Position numbers and translations under genes: made by a program
Notes under the pieces: generated by a model
The model's database searches: none
What the model was told of the DNA's origin: nothing
What the model saw: only the letters and a program-made list of their open reading frames with translations
Shown here: piece after piece, positions 42,495-43,841 of the stretch
Numbering within the stretch: position 1 is the first letter of the stretch
Layout: every line of letters begins with the position of its first letter
Origin: Methylobacteriaceae bacterium
GTDB lineage: Bacteria; Pseudomonadota; Alphaproteobacteria; Rhizobiales; Beijerinckiaceae
DNA length: 43,841 nucleotides
Assembly (NCBI GenBank): GCA_016793505.1
Contig: JAEULW010000231.1
Span: forward strand, 1-43,841
Direction of reading: 5' to 3'

Positions 42495-43841
42495 ATGCGT
42501 CGCAATGCGCGCGACGTGAATGCCGTGGTCGCCTATGGCGTCAACGCGATCGCCCTGGGCCTGCTGCCGCTCGGACTGCTCGGCCTTGCGGCGGGCGTGG
42601 TACTTGTAGCGCTCGGGGGGCGCGACACGATCCTGCCGGGCGTCGCGGGAACCGCGGTCGGCGTCGCGGTGCTCGTCTATGCGGCCTATCGCAACTTTGC
42701 GCCCTCGAAGCCGCTGCTCGAACTTGCGCCGCAGGGCGCGCGGATGCGCATTCCCGGCGCAACGGAATTCCTTATCCCGTGGAGCGAAGTGCGCGACGTC
42801 GGCGTGCTGGACGTCATCGTCGAGAATATTCCGACGCGACGCGGCTCGACCACGGCGCGCTTCGACAACGTCACGACGCTCGCCGTTTCGCGCGCGTTCT
42901 ATGACCGCGTCATCCATCTCGATTCGACGTTCATGCGCGGGCCGGGATGGAGCGGCGCGTTCATTCCCGAGGGCGACGGGCTCGTGCAGGTGGCGCTGCA
43001 TCACGAATTGTTGCGCGCGCCGGTCGACGAATTGCGGGAGGCCGTGCTGTTGCGCTGGCGCGCCTTCGGCGGCGCGGCGCCAGACGGCGCGAGCGCGCGG
43101 GCGGCCTCCGTCCGGCATGTCGTGGCTGACGCCGGGACGCGGCGGCGCGCCGTCGTGGTCGAGCATGGCGCGGCGCCGCTGATGGCGGGTCTCGGCGTCG
43201 TCGGCCTCGTCGTCGCGGCGCTCGCCTACTTTCAGATATGGCCGTTCGATGCGGCGCAGCGACGCGCAGAGGAAGAGGCGCGCCGCGCCCGTCAATGGGC
43301 CGAGACCGAGCGCCGGATCGCGGACGACCGACTCCGGATGGACGAGACTTCCAAGAAAATGCGGGAAGACGCGCGGCGGCAGGCCGAGGCGGACGAAGCC
43401 GAACGGCGCCTGGCCGCCCGGCGCGTCGAGGAAATCGAGGCGCGCGAGCGCGCCGAGTTGCTGGCCGGCGGGCCGCTGCCGCCGCCGGCTTCGACGCGAA
43501 TCGACGGTCATCGCGGCGCCGTGCTGGCGCTCGGGGCGGCGCGCAACGAGCGCAGCTTCGTCAGCGGCGGCGCCGACGGCGCTGTGAAGCTGTGGGACAC
43601 GCGCGCGGCGGTCGCGCTGCGCGACATCGGCGCGCATGGCGCGCCGGTGCGCGCCGCGATCATCCTGCCCGACGGCGCGAGCGCGCTCGCCGGCGACGAT
43701 CGCGGCGCCATCGTCTGGCGCGCCCTGCCCGAGGGCGAGACGCTGCATGTCTTCGACGCGGCGCAGGCGGGCGGCGTTCTGGCGCTCGCCGTCGATGCGG
43801 AGGCGCGGCGCCTGACCAGCCTGCACGGCTCGGGCGTCGTC
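42495..43841 (+). CDS. Membrane-anchored coiled-coil/WD40 repeat protein, 3' end outside the window
   Basis: An open frame of 449 codons runs from an ATG with a GGGAGG ribosome site to the window edge without a stop. Order of parts: two transmembrane helices (about residues 13-60), a soluble beta-rich domain opening PSKPLLELAPQGARMRIP that resembles bacterial PH-like domains (about 64-215), a third transmembrane helix (229-247), a charged coiled coil rich in Glu/Arg/Ala (about 253-325), then WD40 repeats beginning HRGAVLALG ... VKLWD at H339 and a second at about 379-410. The propeller must continue beyond the window. Role unknown; the layout suggests a scaffold anchored at the inner membrane with the propeller in the cytoplasm. 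Confidence 0.8.
   Translation, partial: MRRNARDVNAVVAYGVNAIALGLLPLGLLGLAAGVVLVALGGRDTILPGVAGTAVGVAVLVYAAYRNFAPSKPLLELAPQGARMRIPGATEFLIPWSEVRDVGVLDVIVENIPTRRGSTTARFDNVTTLAVSRAFYDRVIHLDSTFMRGPGWSGAFIPEGDGLVQVALHHELLRAPVDELREAVLLRWRAFGGAAPDGASARAASVRHVVADAGTRRRAVVVEHGAAPLMAGLGVVGLVVAALAYFQIWPFDAAQRRAEEEARRARQWAETERRIADDRLRMDETSKKMREDARRQAEADEAERRLAARRVEEIEARERAELLAGGPLPPPASTRIDGHRGAVLALGAARNERSFVSGGADGAVKLWDTRAAVALRDIGAHGAPVRAAIILPDGASALAGDDRGAIVWRALPEGETLHVFDAAQAGGVLALAVDAEARRLTSLHGSGVV

Overview
The window is about 44 kb of very GC-rich DNA (roughly 70% G+C by eye, with strong G/C preference at third codon positions). It reads as the chromosome of an alphaproteobacterium, most likely in the order Hyphomicrobiales. 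Reasons: a polyhydroxybutyrate block (3-hydroxybutyrate dehydrogenase next to PhaR), a Zur-like Fur regulator, a gloB-methyltransferase pair, the tesB-glnK-amtB-ftsK-lolA-xth order familiar from rhizobia and relatives, and the intergenic palindromes of the 'GTCATTGCGAG...GAAGCAATCC' and 'CCTTCGAC...TGAGG' types that are common in these genomes. The sequence alone does not settle the genus. I see no rRNA, tRNA, CRISPR array, insertion sequence or prophage. No gap between genes exceeds 300 bases.

Layout. (1) 1-13.9 kb is a housekeeping mosaic: ispA with a DUF1345 membrane protein, ispG, a Zur-like regulator, bdhA, phaR, gloB, a methyltransferase, an MltB-type lytic transglycosylase, a cytochrome P450, leuD, a YqaA/DedA membrane protein, dsbB, an ABC-type membrane domain without an ATPase, an exported protein of unknown function and an HNH endonuclease. 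Convergent pairs are packed 0-8 bases apart. (2) 14-18.5 kb is a TRAP transporter (dctP, dctQ, dctM) facing a divergent, non-canonical serine hydroxymethyltransferase homologue. (3) 18.5-30.3 kb holds ubiH, a first glnK-amtB pair, a metzincin-like protease, tesB, a second glnK-amtB pair with a sigma-54-like promoter and a strong terminator, then ftsK, lolA, a strong terminator and xth. (4) 30.4-35.6 kb is a Ugp-like ABC importer (ATPase, Tat-type binding protein, two permeases) ending in an endonuclease/exonuclease/phosphatase-family enzyme; a probable PhoB box lies in front. (5) 35.7-42.4 kb is a catabolic operon: FGGY kinase, short-chain dehydrogenase, ribose-type permease, binding protein, ATPase, nucleoside hydrolase and a small unknown protein. 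(6) From 42.5 kb to the edge is the start of a membrane-anchored coiled-coil/WD40 protein.

How the parts work together. Region 3 links nitrogen sensing (two PII proteins) to two ammonium channels. Region 4 looks like a phosphate-starvation module: PhoB would switch on import of an organophosphate, and the last enzyme would release phosphate or alcohol from it, as UgpQ does in the classical Ugp system. Region 5 looks like import and breakdown of a nucleoside or pentose-like compound. In regions 2, 4 and 5 each binding-protein gene is followed at once by a strong hairpin or palindromic repeat before the next transporter gene. That layout would give more binding protein than membrane components, as the REP element does after malE in E. 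coli.

The least ordinary items are the PhoB box with the phosphodiesterase-tailed Ugp-like operon, the two inverted copies of one palindromic element behind two binding-protein genes, the metzincin with its helical C-terminal domain, the SHMT homologue beside a TRAP transporter, and the membrane/WD40 protein cut off by the window edge. I do not see a clear defence, secretion or biosynthetic system that is new as a whole.
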